The notes beneath the pieces are model-generated. The model ran no database searches. It had not been told where the DNA came from and saw nothing but the letters and a program-made list of their open reading frames with translations. A stretch of 26,287 nt of DNA from an uncultured Muribaculaceae bacterium (GTDB taxonomy: Bacteria; Bacteroidota; Bacteroidia; Bacteroidales; Muribaculaceae). The position numbers and the translations under genes were made by a program. Positions 8,087 to 14,912 of the stretch are shown here, in pieces (positions within the stretch are counted from its first letter, which is position 1; each line of letters begins with the position of its first letter). Location of the stretch: the NCBI GenBank assembly GCA_910588035.1, contig CAJUPY010000027.1:1-26287 (forward strand). Direction: 5' to 3'.

Positions 8087-9187
8087 TTACTGATTATTTT
8101 GCCCTTCGCGGTCAAATTTTTTATCAATGACCTTCATGACCCGTCGGGCGATCATTTCAGGGGTGATCGAGGTCATGCATCTGTAGTCACCGGTCAGACA
8201 GGGCCTGTTTCCGAAAACGGAGCAAGGCCGGCAGGGCATTTCGGTCTGGACGATGTTCATTTCGCTCTGCCTCCAGCCGGTGAATCCGCAGAACGGGTGG
8301 GTCGCACCCCAGATGCTGACGACCGGTGTTCTGACCAGCGAGGCCATGTGCATGTTGCCTGAGTCCATCGACACCATGACATCGAGGTTGCTCATGAGAG
8401 CGAGTTCGACAGGAAATCCGAGTCTGCGTCCTGCAAGAGAGACAGCTCTGCCGCTGTGTCTATCTGCCCACCGCGACAATGTCGCGGCCTCGTCGCCTCC
8501 GCCTCCGAAGAAAAAAAGTTTTATGCGGCTGTCTGATGCCAGCATGTCGACAACGTGTTCCATTTTGTCGACGGGGTAGATTTTTCCGGCATGTTTTGCA
8601 AAGGGGGCTATTCCGACCCAAATCTCGCCGTTGCGACGCGGCTCAGTCACATTTCCGAACATCGAGGGTGATGCTTTTTTGCCGGGGAACAGACTGTCGA
8701 AACAATCGCCCGGATCTATTGCGGCGCGCCGGAAGGTCTCACGATAGCGGTCGACGGTTGTCTGCAGCGGCTTCACGATCTTGTTGGCGGGGCGTGTCAA
8801 TGCCCGTTTGTCACGGCGTCCTTTGTCAATGACGGCCGATCTGATTCCGAACAGAGCCGATGTCATTCTGATCAGTTTTGTGCGCAGGACATCGTGGATG
8901 TCGACAATTTCCGTGACTCCATATTTTTTTCTCAGCAACCTGACAACGCCCCACATCGGGTTAATGCCCTTGAATTCAGAGAAATCAAGAGCTACGACAG
9001 AAAGGTTTGCTGGAGTGTTGACTGCGAGTCGGTCAAACGGTGGCCGTGTCACAAAGAGAAAGTCGATGTCGCGGTTTGACATCGCGGCACTGTAAACCAC
9101 AGGCAACGCCATTGCGACGTCGCCCAGAGCTGAAAATCTCAAGATCGCGACAACACGCTTTCCGGGCTCGCTGTCACTTTGAGCCAT
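8087..9187 (-). CDS. Glycosyltransferase family 9 (heptosyltransferase-like)
   Basis: A 366-residue GT9 enzyme of the ADP-heptose:LPS heptosyltransferase type, probably adding a sugar to lipopolysaccharide core or another envelope glycan at the cytoplasmic face. The N-terminal Rossmann part reads VVAILRFSALGDVAMALPV, the classic GT9 start. The C-terminal donor-binding part contains a glycine-rich FFFGGGGDE stretch, SMDSGNMHMASLV and IWGATHPFCGF, matching the family motif (S.D.G..H.A and WG.T.P). It overlaps the upstream DUF4254 gene by 14 nt, so the two are surely co-expressed. A pair of DUF4254 and GT9 genes points to surface-glycan synthesis. Donor and acceptor cannot be assigned from sequence alone. 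Confidence 0.92.
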   Translation of the reverse strand: MAQSDSEPGKRVVAILRFSALGDVAMALPVVYSAAMSNRDIDFLFVTRPPFDRLAVNTPANLSVVALDFSEFKGINPMWGVVRLLRKKYGVTEIVDIHDVLRTKLIRMTSALFGIRSAVIDKGRRDKRALTRPANKIVKPLQTTVDRYRETFRRAAIDPGDCFDSLFPGKKASPSMFGNVTEPRRNGEIWVGIAPFAKHAGKIYPVDKMEHVVDMLASDSRIKLFFFGGGGDEAATLSRWADRHSGRAVSLAGRRLGFPVELALMSNLDVMVSMDSGNMHMASLVRTPVVSIWGATHPFCGFTGWRQSEMNIVQTEMPCRPCSVFGNRPCLTGDYRCMTSITPEMIARRVMKVIDKKFDREGQNNQ

Positions 9188-9779
9188 ATAACACCGGATT
9201 TGTCGCCGGGTCGTTATACATTTTCATCTGGCGGTAGACTTTCATGAATTTGCGTCCGGCTTCAATGTCGTCGAGCAGTTGGTCGATGGCCGTCGAGAGG
9301 TCGACACGCTGTTCGAGGAGCACGTCGAGTTTGGCGCGGCAGCGTGCGATGTGTTCCGGCGATGCGTCGGTACGCTCTGTCTCGGCCTCCATGTGGTAGA
9401 TTTTCAGGGCAAGAATCGAGAGACGGTCGAGAGCCCATGCGGGACTTTCGGTGTTGATTGTCGCGTCGGCCAAAGGTTCTATTCCGGCATATTTTTCCCG
9501 GAAATATGTGTCGATCTGCTCGACCATGTCTGTGCGGTCCTGGTTCGAACGGTCGATTCGGCGCTTCAGGGCAAGAGCTTCCACCGGATCGATCTCAGGG
9601 TCGCGTATTATATCCTCAAGATGCCACTGGACGGCGTCGATCCAGTTTTTGGCATACAGGGTATGACTGATCGTACCTTCTTCAAACGGGTTTCTGATGG
9701 GTGTGTCGACATTGTCAGTCAGATGATAATCAGCTGTCGAAAGGTTGAAAACCGAGTTGCATTCTGTTGAAAAGCTCAT
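9174..9779 (-). CDS. DUF4254 domain-containing protein
   Basis: A 201-residue soluble, mostly helical protein that matches the DUF4254 family known from Bacteroidetes. Recognisable parts are HTLYAKNWIDAVQWHLEDIIRD, a charged region, DRLSILALKIYHM and a final helix ending YRQMKMYNDPATNPVLYGSK. It has no signal peptide or membrane segment. The biochemical function is unknown. The 14-nt overlap with the GT9 gene downstream ties it to glycan transfer, and the Lrp-type regulator gene lies 68 nt upstream on the same strand. The start at 9779 is the first ATG of the frame and gives a sensible N-terminus. Confidence 0.85.
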   Translation of the reverse strand: MSFSTECNSVFNLSTADYHLTDNVDTPIRNPFEEGTISHTLYAKNWIDAVQWHLEDIIRDPEIDPVEALALKRRIDRSNQDRTDMVEQIDTYFREKYAGIEPLADATINTESPAWALDRLSILALKIYHMEAETERTDASPEHIARCRAKLDVLLEQRVDLSTAIDQLLDDIEAGRKFMKVYRQMKMYNDPATNPVLYGSK

Positions 9780-9847
9780 GGTTGAAAATTCTTTATAGGG
9801 TTTGTCCGAAGCGTCATTCAGGCTTGATAGCGGAGATTCTTCCGGGT

Positions 9848-10315
9848 TCAGGGGTTAACGGGGCTGACCGGAATCTCACGGCGGATGCTGTGGTCAAGCG
9901 AAATGAGCGTCTCGGTTCCGGTTATACCGGGAATCATTTGGATTTTATTGTTGAGCAGGTCCATCAGATGTTCGTTGTCACGGGCATAGAGTTTGATGAA
10001 CATGGTGTATGGTCCTGTCGTGTAGTGGCATTCGACGATTTCTGGAATCTTGAGCAGTTCGGGCACAACGTCGCGGTACATTGCACCACGCTCGAGATTT
10101 ACGCCGATGAAGGTGCAGGTCCTGAATCCTAACGCCTTGTGATTTACGTTGTAGCCGGAGCCGGTGATTACGTTCAAATCAATCATGCGCTGTATGCGCT
10201 GATGAATAGCGGCACGCGAGACGCCACACTCCAGAGCGATATCTTTAGAAGGAATGCGTGCGTTGTGCATGATGATTTTTAAAATCTTTCGATCTAAATT
10301 GTCAATTTTTTCCAT
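9848..10315 (-). CDS. Lrp/AsnC family transcriptional regulator
   Basis: A 155-residue feast/famine regulator. The N-terminal winged helix-turn-helix reads MEKIDNLDRKILKIIMHNARIP, then SKDIALECGVSRAAIHQRIQ and GSGYNVNHKALGF. The C-terminal RAM (AsnC ligand) domain contains VPELLKIPEIVECHYTTGPY and MIPGITGTETLISLD. Such proteins form octameric discs that bind DNA and sense amino acids. It has its own good promoter about 45 nt upstream. The downstream DUF4254-GT9 pair is close enough (68 nt) to be on the same transcript, but regulation of that pair by this protein is only a possibility. Confidence 0.95.
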   Translation of the reverse strand: MEKIDNLDRKILKIIMHNARIPSKDIALECGVSRAAIHQRIQRMIDLNVITGSGYNVNHKALGFRTCTFIGVNLERGAMYRDVVPELLKIPEIVECHYTTGPYTMFIKLYARDNEHLMDLLNNKIQMIPGITGTETLISLDHSIRREIPVSPVNP

Positions 10316-10358
10316 AATTTGATTGATATAGTAATTGTATTGGGTATTAGAGTTTCTA

Positions 10359-10391
10359 CAAAATTATGCAAAAGTTTTGAATTTTCGCAAA
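10359..10391 (-). promoter_or_regulatory. Promoter of the Lrp/AsnC gene
   Basis: On the minus strand TTTG (10388-10391) is followed after 21 nt by TAATTTTG (10359-10366), matching the Bacteroidetes -33/-7 consensus. Transcription would begin near 10352, about 37 nt before the start codon. The surrounding DNA is AT-rich. Confidence 0.65.
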
Positions 10392-10462
10392 AACTATAAG
10401 TGTTTTTATCACAAAAGGGAAAAATAAGATCTAATTGTCTGTAATAGTCGGTGTTCTTACGA

Positions 10463-10981
10463 TCATTGCGGCATGAAATAGGGTTGTAGCAGGCGGTTGA
10501 GCTGTTCTTCGGCCATAGGTGCCGGCATGGCGGTAGGCACGGAACGGTTCAGTCCCTGATAGAATCCTTTGTAGGCGAGAGATGAGTTCCACTGCAGATC
10601 GATGTCGCGTGAGACGGAGTTCATGTTGTTTCTCAACTCGAGACCGAGCATTATTCCATAGAGCAGACTTTTCTGTGTCGAGTCGGCTGCCATTGCCATT
10701 GCGAATCCTTTTTCAAATTGGTTTGGGTCGATGTTGTCGAGTTCGGGCAGTTTGCCCTGGGCGATGACATTCTCGAGCCCGCAGCCGTAGATATATCCCA
10801 TGAGATAGGACGCAGAATCGGCCGAAGAATCGAGCTGAGGCTGACGTGAAGCCCAGGTTGCCGGTTGAGATGCGAGTTTTGACGCGTCGGCATAGAGTTT
10901 GTTGACCGGAGTCTGTTGGCCGCACGACCAGACTAAAGCTGCCATTATGGCAAGTGTCACTACGTAAAGGCTTTTTTTCAT
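10463..10981 (-). CDS. FKBP_N-domain-only lipoprotein
   Basis: A 172-residue lipoprotein with signal MKKSLYVVTLAIMAALVWSC (lipobox ending at Cys20). The mature part has SADSASYLMGYIYGCGLENV and a run of helices, resembling the dimerising FKBP_N domain of its neighbour (compare ADVSYLIGYSSGMQAV). The protein ends where a catalytic FKBP domain would begin, so no peptidyl-prolyl isomerase site is present. It is a likely partner or decoy of the FKBP lipoprotein encoded just upstream on the same strand, perhaps a heterodimerising chaperone subunit at the envelope; that is inference. Two strong hairpins lie between the two genes and may lower its expression relative to the FKBP genes. The reading frame is clean, with no sign of a frameshift tail. 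Confidence 0.8.
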   Translation of the reverse strand: MKKSLYVVTLAIMAALVWSCGQQTPVNKLYADASKLASQPATWASRQPQLDSSADSASYLMGYIYGCGLENVIAQGKLPELDNIDPNQFEKGFAMAMAADSTQKSLLYGIMLGLELRNNMNSVSRDIDLQWNSSLAYKGFYQGLNRSVPTAMPAPMAEEQLNRLLQPYFMPQ

Positions 10982-10996
10982 TTTTCAATGTAATTA

Positions 10997-11029
10997 AGGG
11001 CTTATGGGGTTTCAGACCCTATAAGCCCT
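10997..11029 (-). terminator. 13-bp hairpin before the FKBP_N lipoprotein (attenuator or terminator)
   Basis: A stem of 13 pairs (10997-11009 with 11017-11029, one G-U) closes a 7-nt loop. On the minus strand it ends about 15 nt before the start codon of the lipoprotein gene and is not followed by a good T-tract. On the plus strand TTTTTT follows after six bases, but no plus-strand gene leads into it. It could be a terminator, an attenuator or an mRNA leader structure. Confidence 0.55.
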
Positions 11030-11050
11030 GTCGAGTTTTTTAAGATTCGG

Positions 11051-11074
11051 AGTGTGTTTTGAATCTAACACACT
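11051..11074 (-). terminator. 8-bp hairpin after the FKBP lipoprotein gene
   Basis: AGTGTGTT and AACACACT form a perfect 8-bp stem with an 8-nt loop, 18 nt downstream of the FKBP lipoprotein stop on the minus strand. A T-tract is poor. Together with the neighbouring 13-bp hairpin it fits a termination or RNA-processing point inside the gene cluster. Confidence 0.45.
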
Positions 11075-11091
11075 GTTGATTTTTCAATCTA

Positions 11092-11988
11092 TCATTTAAC
11101 GGGTTCGGGTTCTTCAACATCTACGACCTCGATGTCGAAGACGAGCATTTCGTTGGGGCCGATTCCGCCCTGGGGCTGACCGTTCTCGCCGTAACCGAGT
11201 TCGCCGGGAATGTAGAGGGTAGCCTTGCCGCCTTTTCCGAGCATTCTGAGGCCTTCTCCGAAGCCGACAACAACGTGGTTGACGTTGAAGGTGACGGGTT
11301 CACCGTTGCTTGAGTCAAATTCCTTTCCGTCGATGTGACGGCCTGTGTAGATTACTTTCACGTTGCTGTTCTCACCAATACGGGGTTCGGTTCCTTCGTT
11401 CTCGATTTTGTAGGAAAGACCTGTTGTCGAGGTCTTGATGTCGCTGTCGGCGGCTTTCTGCTTCTCTACGTATTCCTGACCGGCCTTTACGTTTTCGGCT
11501 GCTTCCGCAGCTTTTGCCACACGCTGTTGTTCTTCGATCTTCTGCTGTACGCGGCTGTTGATCATCTGGAAGTTCATGTAGGCCTGCTGCTGAGACATCA
11601 GTGAGTCGTTCATTGATTTCTTGAGCGATTTGGCGAGGAGTGCGGGATCGACCTTGATTCCGGACTGAGCCCACTGGTACATCTGGAATACAGCCTGCAT
11701 GCCCGATGAGTATCCGATCAGGTAGGATACGTCGGCTGTGTCGAGTTTGAGTGCAGCCTCGATGCCACGCATGTATGATGCCTGGTTGTATTTGTCTCCG
11801 AACTGCATCTGGATCTGCTGTTCCTGAGACTTCAGGTTCTGTCCGAAAAATTCGCCGAAAGAGATGGCGAGTGAATCGGCTGTAGATTTGTCGACGATGT
11901 TATTTGCTGACGAAGCAGCTCCGCCCTGGCAGCTTGATGCACCGATGATGAGTGCAGAAGCTCCGAGTGCCATGATTAATTTCTTCAT
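11092..11988 (-). CDS. FKBP-type peptidyl-prolyl isomerase, lipoprotein
   Basis: A 298-residue envelope lipoprotein (lipobox GASSC, Cys20) with an FKBP_N helical dimerisation domain (about 35-160), a charged, alanine/glutamate-rich linker (about 165-190) and a C-terminal FKBP domain. The catalytic domain shows VIYTGRHIDGKEFDSS, VTFNVNHVVVGFGEGL, LYIPGELGYGENG and MLVFDIEVVDV. The usual Trp at the floor of the active site (GW in most FKBPs) is Phe here (VGFGEGL). It is expected to help fold proteins outside the cytoplasm, as Mip/FkpA-type proteins do. The cytoplasmic FKBP gene ends 30 nt upstream, so the two are probably co-transcribed. Confidence 0.93.
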   Translation of the reverse strand: MKKLIMALGASALIIGASSCQGGAASSANNIVDKSTADSLAISFGEFFGQNLKSQEQQIQMQFGDKYNQASYMRGIEAALKLDTADVSYLIGYSSGMQAVFQMYQWAQSGIKVDPALLAKSLKKSMNDSLMSQQQAYMNFQMINSRVQQKIEEQQRVAKAAEAAENVKAGQEYVEKQKAADSDIKTSTTGLSYKIENEGTEPRIGENSNVKVIYTGRHIDGKEFDSSNGEPVTFNVNHVVVGFGEGLRMLGKGGKATLYIPGELGYGENGQPQGGIGPNEMLVFDIEVVDVEEPEPVK

Positions 11989-12018
11989 GTCTGTTTGTTG
12001 TTTTATTTTGTGATAGTT

Positions 12019-12657
12019 TTATTTTCCGATTACTTTGAGCAGCTCGACATCGAAGATGAGGGTCTGGTTCGGGCCGATGACGCCGCCTGCTCCCTGGGGA
12101 CCGTAGGCGAGCTGAGAGGGAATGAAGAGTCTCCATTTCGAACCGGCTTTCATCAGCTGGAGAGCTTCGACCCAACCCGGAATGACCTGAGTGACGCCAA
12201 ATGTCGCCGGCACACCACGGTCGACCGAGCTGTCGAAGACAGTTCCGTCGATGAGTTTTCCTGTGTAGTGTACCTCGACCTGGTCGGTGGCTTCGGGTCT
12301 GGGACCGTTTCCGTCTTCGAGAATCTCATATTGGAGTCCGGAAGGGGTTGTCATGACTTCGACGCGTTTTCCGTTCTCAGCCAGGAAAGCCTCGCCTGCC
12401 TGACGGTTTACTTCGGCCATTTTTGAAGCGGCTTCTTTCTGTTTCTCCTCAAGGGCGGTGAAGAATTCGCGTATGACGTCTTTGGCCTCATCGTAGGTCA
12501 TTTTTGGGGTTACGCCGTTGAACACGGCAGCTACGCCGTCGGCGAAATCCTGAATGTCGAGCGATTCAATTCCGGAGCTTCTGAAATTGTTGCCCATGCT
12601 CAGACCGAGTGCATAGCTCAGGCGGTCAAGCTGTTTTTCGTTAATTTGATTGTCCAT
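12019..12657 (-). CDS. FKBP-type peptidyl-prolyl isomerase, cytoplasmic (FKBP_N + FKBP)
   Basis: A 212-residue isomerase without signal peptide. The N-terminal helical domain starts LDRLSYALGLSMGNNF. The C-terminal FKBP domain has VEVHYTGKLIDGTVFDSS, VTQVIPGWVEALQLM, FIPSQLAYGPQGAGG and LIFDVELLKV, with the active-site Tyr, Phe, Asp and Trp all in place. The start at 12657 (MDNQINEKQLDRLSYAL) is chosen because the 16 codons before it are low-complexity leader and a TACCTTTG box lies upstream at 12703-12710. It is the first of three FKBP-family genes in a row on the minus strand. Confidence 0.92.
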   Translation of the reverse strand: MDNQINEKQLDRLSYALGLSMGNNFRSSGIESLDIQDFADGVAAVFNGVTPKMTYDEAKDVIREFFTALEEKQKEAASKMAEVNRQAGEAFLAENGKRVEVMTTPSGLQYEILEDGNGPRPEATDQVEVHYTGKLIDGTVFDSSVDRGVPATFGVTQVIPGWVEALQLMKAGSKWRLFIPSQLAYGPQGAGGVIGPNQTLIFDVELLKVIGK

Positions 12658-12702
12658 TATGTATTTTGTTGTTTGATTTTTCTTGTTTTGGTGATTATGC
12701 GA

Positions 12703-12710
12703 CAAAGGTA
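12703..12710 (-). promoter_or_regulatory. -7 box (TACCTTTG) for the FKBP gene cluster
   Basis: A minus-strand TACCTTTG matches TAnnTTTG about 45 nt upstream of the cytoplasmic FKBP start, in a clearly AT-rich intergenic stretch. No TTTG sits at the normal -33 distance. This supports the later ATG as the translation start. Confidence 0.5.
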
Positions 12711-12816
12711 GCCTAAATATTGCAATACGTTATTATAATTTTACAAAAAAACAATGTTATTGTTTTGTCTGTGACGACAAAAAATGTTAATAGTTGGATT
12801 TGTCAGGACACAATAA

Positions 12817-12846
12817 TTCGGGAAGCAGAAAAATCTGCTCCCCGAA
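12817..12846 (-). terminator. Terminator hairpin after the tRNA-Glu/rpsT unit
   Basis: TTCGGG and AGCAGA pair with TCTGCT and CCCGAA (one A-C mismatch) around a 4-nt loop, starting four bases beyond the last tRNA-Glu. On the minus strand it is followed by TTATTGTG. It fits a factor-independent terminator for the unit. Confidence 0.65.
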
Positions 12847-12850
12847 CCGG

Positions 12851-12922
12851 TAGCCCATAGCGGAATCGAACCGCTCTTTCAAGAATGAAAATCTTGCGTC
12901 CTAACCGATAGACGAATGGGCC
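12851..12922 (-). tRNA. tRNA-Glu (TTC)
   Basis: A full cloverleaf of 72 nt is visible on the minus strand: acceptor GGCCCAT with ATGGGCT (first pair G-U), anticodon TTC, and T arm GCGGTTCGATTCCGC. The CCA end is not encoded. The sequence is identical to the second tRNA-Glu upstream at 13283-13354, with the S20 gene between them. Confidence 0.97.
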
Positions 12923-12983
12923 GGAATCAGGTCACCGACAGAGTCGTGTGGCCGTCTATATTTTCCAATTATAAAAGTCTGCC

Positions 12984-13241
12984 TCAGGCTGCGATTTTGT
13001 TGACGTAGCGAGCGAGCTTGCTCTTGAGGTTAGAAGCCTTGTTTTTAGAGATTGTTTTCTTAGAAGCAAGACGGTCGAGCATAGCAGAAACCTTGACCAA
13101 TTCGGCTTTAGCTTCGTCGGCGTTGGTCATAGCGCGAAGACGGCGAACGGCGTTGCGGGCAGTCTTCTCATAGTAACGGTTGTGGAGACGACGTTTGATC
13201 GTCTGGCGAATTCTCTTTTTAGATGAGTCGTGGTTTGCCAT
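12984..13241 (-). CDS. rpsT: 30S ribosomal protein S20
   Basis: An 85-residue basic helical protein (MANHDSSKKRIRQTIKRRLHNRYYEKTARN...) with the S20 pattern: lysine/arginine-rich N-terminus, TARNAVRRLRA, and the final KKTISKNKASNLKSKLARYVNK. It binds 16S rRNA in the 30S subunit. It sits between two identical tRNA-Glu genes on the same strand, 41 nt after the first and 61 nt before the second. Its mRNA is therefore probably cut out by tRNA-processing enzymes (RNase P/Z). Confidence 0.97.
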   Translation of the reverse strand: MANHDSSKKRIRQTIKRRLHNRYYEKTARNAVRRLRAMTNADEAKAELVKVSAMLDRLASKKTISKNKASNLKSKLARYVNKIAA

Positions 13242-13282
13242 TATGAAAATAAAATTACTTTTATCCGATTTTGTTTATTGAG

Positions 13283-13354
13283 TAGCCCATAGCGGAATCG
13301 AACCGCTCTTTCAAGAATGAAAATCTTGCGTCCTAACCGATAGACGAATGGGCC
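13283..13354 (-). tRNA. tRNA-Glu (TTC), second copy
   Basis: This is the same 72-nt sequence as the copy at 12851-12922, on the minus strand, anticodon TTC, CCA not encoded. It is the first RNA after the strong promoter at 13383-13414. Confidence 0.97.
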
Positions 13355-13382
13355 GGGCATGAGATTGGTCTCAAAGCGAGTG

Positions 13383-13414
13383 CAAAGTTACGGTGTTTTT
13401 TTTTATTGCGCAAA
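13383..13414 (-). promoter_or_regulatory. Strong promoter of tRNA-Glu/rpsT/tRNA-Glu
   Basis: The minus strand carries TTTG (13411-13414), 20 nt, then TAACTTTG (13383-13390), a complete Bacteroidetes -33/-7 promoter. Transcription would start near 13376, about 20 nt before the mature tRNA. Confidence 0.75.
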
Positions 13415-13515
13415 TTTTTTTTTGATTAAATGCGTTTTTTGAGTGAAATGAGGGCCGGAAAGGTGAAAAAATGATTTTTAGTCGCGGTTTGGCGTGGCGG
13501 AGGGGGTGATTGGCA

Positions 13516-14075
13516 GTGATTTAATCGGCGTCCTTGGGCGGACGCCACGTATTTGGTTTGTGTCTGAACCGGGCACGCCTACCGGCGTACTCGGTTACTG
13601 GGGAATCGTCGTCCTGGCCGGACGACATGGGCGGGGCGAAAGGAGGAAACAATGGCTGGCGGACGACCTCTGTGGGACGACAGGTGGAAGCTATGCCTGG
13701 CCGGACGACATGGGCTGGGCGACTGGTGGATGAGAATGGGTGGGGAACGGGTCGTGATTTAATCGGCGTCCTTGGGCGGACGCCACTTCTTTTGTCGGTG
13801 ACAGACCGGGCACGCCTGCCGGCGTACCCGGTTACTTGGGAATCGTCGTCCTGTCGGACGACATGGGCTGGGCGACGGGGGGAAGCGATGCCTGGCCGGA
13901 CGACATGGGCGGAGCGAAAGGAGGATGAGAATGGGTGGGGAATGGGTCGTGATTTAATCGTCGTCCTGTCGGACGATCAGTGGTGCCGGGCGTGTCTGCG
14001 GCGTACCGTGGTTAACGGTGAATCGTGGTCCTGTCCGGATGACCGGTGGGTCCGGGCAGGAGTGGAAACGTGGGG
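13516..14075. repeat. Palindrome-rich degenerate tandem repeat array
   Basis: Three units begin with the same block GTGATTTAATCG at 13516, 13754 and 13949 (unit lengths 238, 195 and about 125 nt). Each carries a hairpin right after it: GGCGTCC-6 nt-GGACGCC at 13527-13546 and 13765-13784, and GTCGTCC-4 nt-GGACGAT at 13960-13977. Units 1 and 2 contain a second hairpin GTCGTCC/GGACGAC (13608-13626, 13845-13862). They also share further blocks such as CGGGCACGCCT and GGACGACATGGGC (four copies: 13620, 13702, 13856, 13896). The DNA is much more G-rich than its flanks. Reading frames are open across it, but the 238-nt step breaks the frame between units, so it is judged non-coding. It lies between the tRNA-Glu promoter and recO. 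Confidence 0.8.
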
Positions 14076-14126
14076 GTTGATTGTCGAAGATTGGCTGATC
14101 TTCACATTTATTTATAAACAAACCGT

Positions 14127-14134
14127 TATCTTTG
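14127..14134 (+). promoter_or_regulatory. -7 box (TATCTTTG) for recO
   Basis: TATCTTTG matches TAnnTTTG in an AT-rich stretch just after the repeat array, 20 nt before the recO start codon. A TTTA rather than TTTG lies near -33. It supports starting recO at 14155 and not inside the repeats. Confidence 0.55.
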
Positions 14135-14154
14135 CATGTCGAAAATCAATAGTC

Positions 14155-14877
14155 ATGTATCAGAATCTACAGTGCATCATATTGCGGTCGCTCCGTTATA
14201 ATGACCGTCACCAGATAGTCACGGCTTATTCGCGTCAGCTCGGACGTATCTCGTTTCTGAATCCGTCGGGGAGCGGGCGTGAGGCGGTTCGGCGCCGAGC
14301 TCTGATGATGCCGTTGAGCTGTGTCGACTGCACTGCGGATGTGAGACCGGGAAAGGAGCTGCTCACGATTCGCGATGTTAGCCGTTTGGGTGGGTATGAT
14401 TTTTCAGACAATCCGCTCAAGAGTGTCACCGCGCTGTTCATAGCCGATTTTCTGAATTCGACATTGAAGACGGCACAAGCCGACGAGGCATTGTTTCAGT
14501 ATATCACAAACTCGATAGATGGTCTCGGCAAAGCCACGGGCACTTCGTTGGCCAATTTCCACATTGCGTTCATGATCGGGATGCAGTTTTTCATGGGCAT
14601 AGAGCCAGACTGCACGACTTATCGCCGCGGCTGTCTGTTTGATATGGCTGATGGTGTTTTCCGCACTACGGCCCCGCTTCACGGCAAGTATCTTGGCCGC
14701 GAGGAGTCGGCTTTCGCCTATCAGTTGTCGCGCATGACGCAGCGCAACATGGGTCTGTTCAAGATGAGCCGCGCCCAAAGGAACCGGGCTGTCGATGTCA
14801 TTCTCGAATTCTATTCGATTCATTTGGGAAATCTCCGTGACCTTCAGTCGCTTGAGGTGGTGAGGAGTCTTTTCTGA
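14155..14877 (+). CDS. recO: DNA repair protein RecO
   Basis: A 240-residue RecO, the recombination mediator that works with RecF/RecR to load RecA on gapped DNA. The N-terminal OB-fold reads MYQNLQCIILRSLRYNDRHQIVTAYSRQLGRISFL. The helical C-terminal part contains SVTALFIADFLNSTLK, LANFHIAFMIGMQFFMGIEPD and FDMADGVF. The open frame runs about 207 codons further upstream through the repeat array, but the ATG at 14155 follows a -7 box and gives the normal family length and start. It converges on the esterase gene with a 35-nt gap. Confidence 0.93.
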   Translation: MYQNLQCIILRSLRYNDRHQIVTAYSRQLGRISFLNPSGSGREAVRRRALMMPLSCVDCTADVRPGKELLTIRDVSRLGGYDFSDNPLKSVTALFIADFLNSTLKTAQADEALFQYITNSIDGLGKATGTSLANFHIAFMIGMQFFMGIEPDCTTYRRGCLFDMADGVFRTTAPLHGKYLGREESAFAYQLSRMTQRNMGLFKMSRAQRNRAVDVILEFYSIHLGNLRDLQSLEVVRSLF

Positions 14878-14912
14878 GGGGGCAGGAGAGAGGTTTTTTT
14901 AGAGCCGGGTTT

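Noticed and set aside
13516..14075. CRISPR array
   Set aside because: Repeats are long, unequal, degenerate and palindromic, without constant repeat length or unique spacers, and no cas gene is nearby.
13534..14154. Long N-terminal extension of recO, about 207 codons through the repeat array
   Set aside because: The repeat step of 238 nt is not a multiple of three, so repeated blocks are read in different frames; a -7 promoter box and a normal RecO start lie at the end of the array.
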